DNA of 34,402 nucleotides from an uncultured bacterium (GTDB lineage Bacteria; Cyanobacteriota; Vampirovibrionia; Gastranaerophilales; Gastranaerophilaceae). The notes beneath the pieces were generated by a model. It worked only from the letters and a program-made list of their open reading frames with translations. It made no database searches and was not told where the DNA came from. The stretch spans positions 1 through 34,402 of the forward strand of contig CASEEG010000059.1 in assembly GCA_949286885.1 (NCBI GenBank), in the 5' to 3' direction. The first letter of the stretch is position 1, and each line of letters opens with the position of its first letter. Of the stretch, positions 32,010-34,402 are shown piece by piece. Made by a program: the position numbers and the translations under genes.

Positions 32010-32990
32010 TTATTTTTTCATTATTACGCTAAATTCTGCACCCTTGTTTTCTTCGCTTGCAACTTGAATTGAGCCGCCAAGGGCGTTAATAATTTTATTT
32101 GACAGGTAAAGGCCAAGACCCATGCTTGCTTTTGAATATAGTTCGGCTGCCGAGTAATATTTATTGAATATCTTATCCATATTTTCTTTTGAAATTCCAA
32201 GCCCGTAATCACGAACTCTGACAATGTATTGCGTATCATTGTTTTCAATCGTTATGTCTATATAGTCCGAATTTACGCCATAAGAAATTGCATTCAAAAT
32301 AAGGTTTTGGATAACTCTTCTTAATAGAAAAATATCGGTACTTATTTTATAGCCAGGTTCTAAATGGTCGTACAATCTTATTATTTTATCATGTAACGAT
32401 GCTATAGAGTTTGCTTGAGCAATTATATCATCTATAAACTCTCTTAAATTAACATTATCTTGTATTTTTGGCACAAACCCTTTTTTTTCAAATTTGTGGG
32501 AGTCTAACAGTGATTCCACAAGGTGCCTTAAATCTGAATTAGATATTTTAATGTTTTTTATTGCATTTTTTTGTTCTTCGCTAAGCTGTCCGAATTTTTC
32601 ATCTAAAAGAAGGTCTAAAGTGTTGTCTTGAGCTATTATTGGCACTTTTAAGTCATGTGTCAGCATAGCAATAAAATCTTCTTTTATGTTATTATTTTCC
32701 TTTTCTTTTTCCACGTACTCTTGTATCATTTTATCTCTATCCAAGATACTTTCTAAAAGGCTGTTTAAATTTTTTGAAATTTCTTCAGTAAGAATAGACG
32801 AGCCCTTTCGCGCTTTTATTTGTAAATTTCCCCATCTGGCAGAAGATATACAATTGTTTAAGGATTTTAAATATTTCAATAAGTCATGATATTTTACTAA
32901 AAGCTTTGAATACCTTGTTATTATGATTGCGTTTAAAATGGCACAAATTGCAAAGAATACTACTGTTATTGTCAATATCATATTTTTCAT
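32010..32990 (-). CDS. Membrane-anchored sensor histidine kinase
   Basis: This 326-aa kinase has one N-terminal membrane segment (MILTITVVFFAICAILNAI). A cytosolic helical linker of about 80 residues follows, then the phosphoacceptor FIAMLTHDLKVPI (His112) and the ATPase domain. That domain has the N-box NLILNAISYG, GLGISKENMDKIF (G1/F region) and MGLGLYLSNKII (G2). There is no second membrane pass and no periplasmic sensor, so it may sense the membrane or cytosol. No response regulator is encoded beside it. It ends 17 bp from the EmrA-like stop (convergent) and is divergent from mntP. Confidence 0.9.
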   Translation of the reverse strand: MKNMILTITVVFFAICAILNAIIITRYSKLLVKYHDLLKYLKSLNNCISSARWGNLQIKARKGSSILTEEISKNLNSLLESILDRDKMIQEYVEKEKENNNIKEDFIAMLTHDLKVPIIAQDNTLDLLLDEKFGQLSEEQKNAIKNIKISNSDLRHLVESLLDSHKFEKKGFVPKIQDNVNLREFIDDIIAQANSIASLHDKIIRLYDHLEPGYKISTDIFLLRRVIQNLILNAISYGVNSDYIDITIENNDTQYIVRVRDYGLGISKENMDKIFNKYYSAAELYSKASMGLGLYLSNKIINALGGSIQVASEENKGAEFSVIMKK

Positions 32991-33026
32991 CTTTTCAATA
33001 TAACATAACTTTGTTAAAATTATTCA

Positions 33027-33578
33027 ATGAATTTATCAGAGATTATCTTTCTTGCAGTAGCTTTATCAATTGATGCAGGTGCTGTGTCTTTTTCGCAAGG
33101 TTTAATAATATGTAAAAATAAATCTAAAAATGCATTTTTGCTTGCAATTTTTACAGGTTTTTTTCAATTTCTCATGCCAATTCTGGGCTTTATTTTTGCA
33201 AGCTTAATATATGGCTATGTAAAAAACTTTTGTTCAATTATTGCCTTTGCGATATTTTTTGTACTGGGTGTTAAATTCATTTACGATGCAGTTAGAAAAA
33301 ATTCCAGTCAAAAAGAATACGAAGTCTGTTGTCTTTCTGCCAGATGTCTTTTGATGTTCGCTCTTGCTACAAGTATCGATGCACTTGCCGCAGGTGTTAA
33401 TTTTCGTTTCCTTGATACCCCTTTGTTTTTTGCATCTTTAATTATTGGAATTACTACTTTTTCAATCTCACTTTTTTGTTTTTGGTCCGGACATTTATTT
33501 AAAAAATTTCCATCAAAATACCTTGAAATCCTCTCAGGTTTAATACTTATTGCGCTTGCTATAAAAATTTATATTTAA
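33027..33578 (+). CDS. mntP: MntP-family putative manganese efflux pump
   Basis: This 183-aa protein has about six membrane segments. The two MntP repeats are recognisable: LAVALSIDAGAVSFSQG with Asp16, and FALATSIDALAAGVNF with Asp118. Both are in the transmembrane Asp positions conserved in the family. It would export manganese. No yybP-ykoY type manganese riboswitch fits in the 36-bp gap upstream. Cys100/101 in the central loop and Cys107 are unusual extras. A YtaF-like relative is an alternative name. Confidence 0.84.
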   Translation: MNLSEIIFLAVALSIDAGAVSFSQGLIICKNKSKNAFLLAIFTGFFQFLMPILGFIFASLIYGYVKNFCSIIAFAIFFVLGVKFIYDAVRKNSSQKEYEVCCLSARCLLMFALATSIDALAAGVNFRFLDTPLFFASLIIGITTFSISLFCFWSGHLFKKFPSKYLEILSGLILIALAIKIYI

Positions 33579-33605
33579 ATTATTAATTTTTTGTTTATTT
33601 TTTAG

Positions 33606-34402
<797 letters not shown>

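Overview
The window is AT-rich DNA from a strictly diderm, probably anaerobic bacterium. Pointers to a diderm are two TolC-family outer-membrane channels, an EmrA/HlyD-type periplasmic adaptor and an SLH-domain envelope protein. Pointers to anaerobic metabolism are two complete four-subunit 2-oxoacid:ferredoxin oxidoreductases, a CoA-disulfide reductase/NADH oxidase-type flavoprotein and a stand-alone flavin reductase-like protein. This mix fits the non-photosynthetic sister lineage of cyanobacteria (Vampirovibrionia/Melainabacteria, Gastranaerophilales-like). That assignment is an inference from gene content and style; there is no rRNA marker here. No phage, insertion sequence, CRISPR array or rRNA was found.

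Layout. 1-5.6 kb: truncated CoADR-family flavoprotein (minus), rsmD, a cytosolic EF-hand protein, a small CxxC protein, gatA, a YraN-family nuclease and a RelA/SpoT-like nucleotidyltransferase protein. 5.7-8.4 kb: first 2-oxoacid:ferredoxin oxidoreductase operon (order alpha-beta-gamma-delta) ending in a hairpin. 8.46-9.6 kb: three minus-strand genes, namely a 47-aa membrane peptide not listed by simple length cut-offs, a 105-aa low-complexity protein and a flavin reductase-like protein. 9.7-13.9 kb: a TolC-family channel divergent from valS. 13.9-15.1 kb: an exported cysteine-rich protein, then tRNA-Lys(TTT) embedded in unusual inverted and direct copies of its own ends. 15.1-20.3 kb: an unknown gene plus uvrB, converging on a dapB-asd-dapA operon. 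20.5-21.9 kb: SLH protein. 22.0-24.6 kb: second oxidoreductase operon (delta-alpha-beta-gamma, minus). 24.7-25.6 kb: ybaB-recR. 25.6-28.6 kb: a metzincin-type protease, rph, a soluble orphan histidine kinase and an unknown gene behind an operator-like palindrome. 28.7-28.9 kb: tRNA-Pro(TGG) and tRNA-Pro(CGG). 29.0-32.0 kb: an OprM/NodT-type channel divergent from marR and an EmrA-type adaptor, with two perfect palindromes between them. 32.0-34.4 kb: a membrane histidine kinase, mntP and the 5' part of dnaK.

Most genes are housekeeping. The items most worth a second look are the tRNA-Lys locus with flanking tRNA-derived fragments and a D-arm antisense stretch in its leader; the RelA/SpoT-like protein with a long atypical N-terminus; the cysteine-rich Spy/CpxP-like exported protein; the two differently ordered oxidoreductase operons; and a MarR-controlled efflux module with no inner-membrane transporter beside it. 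Where a start was moved, it was moved to an ATG with a visible Shine-Dalgarno sequence or family-typical N-terminus.
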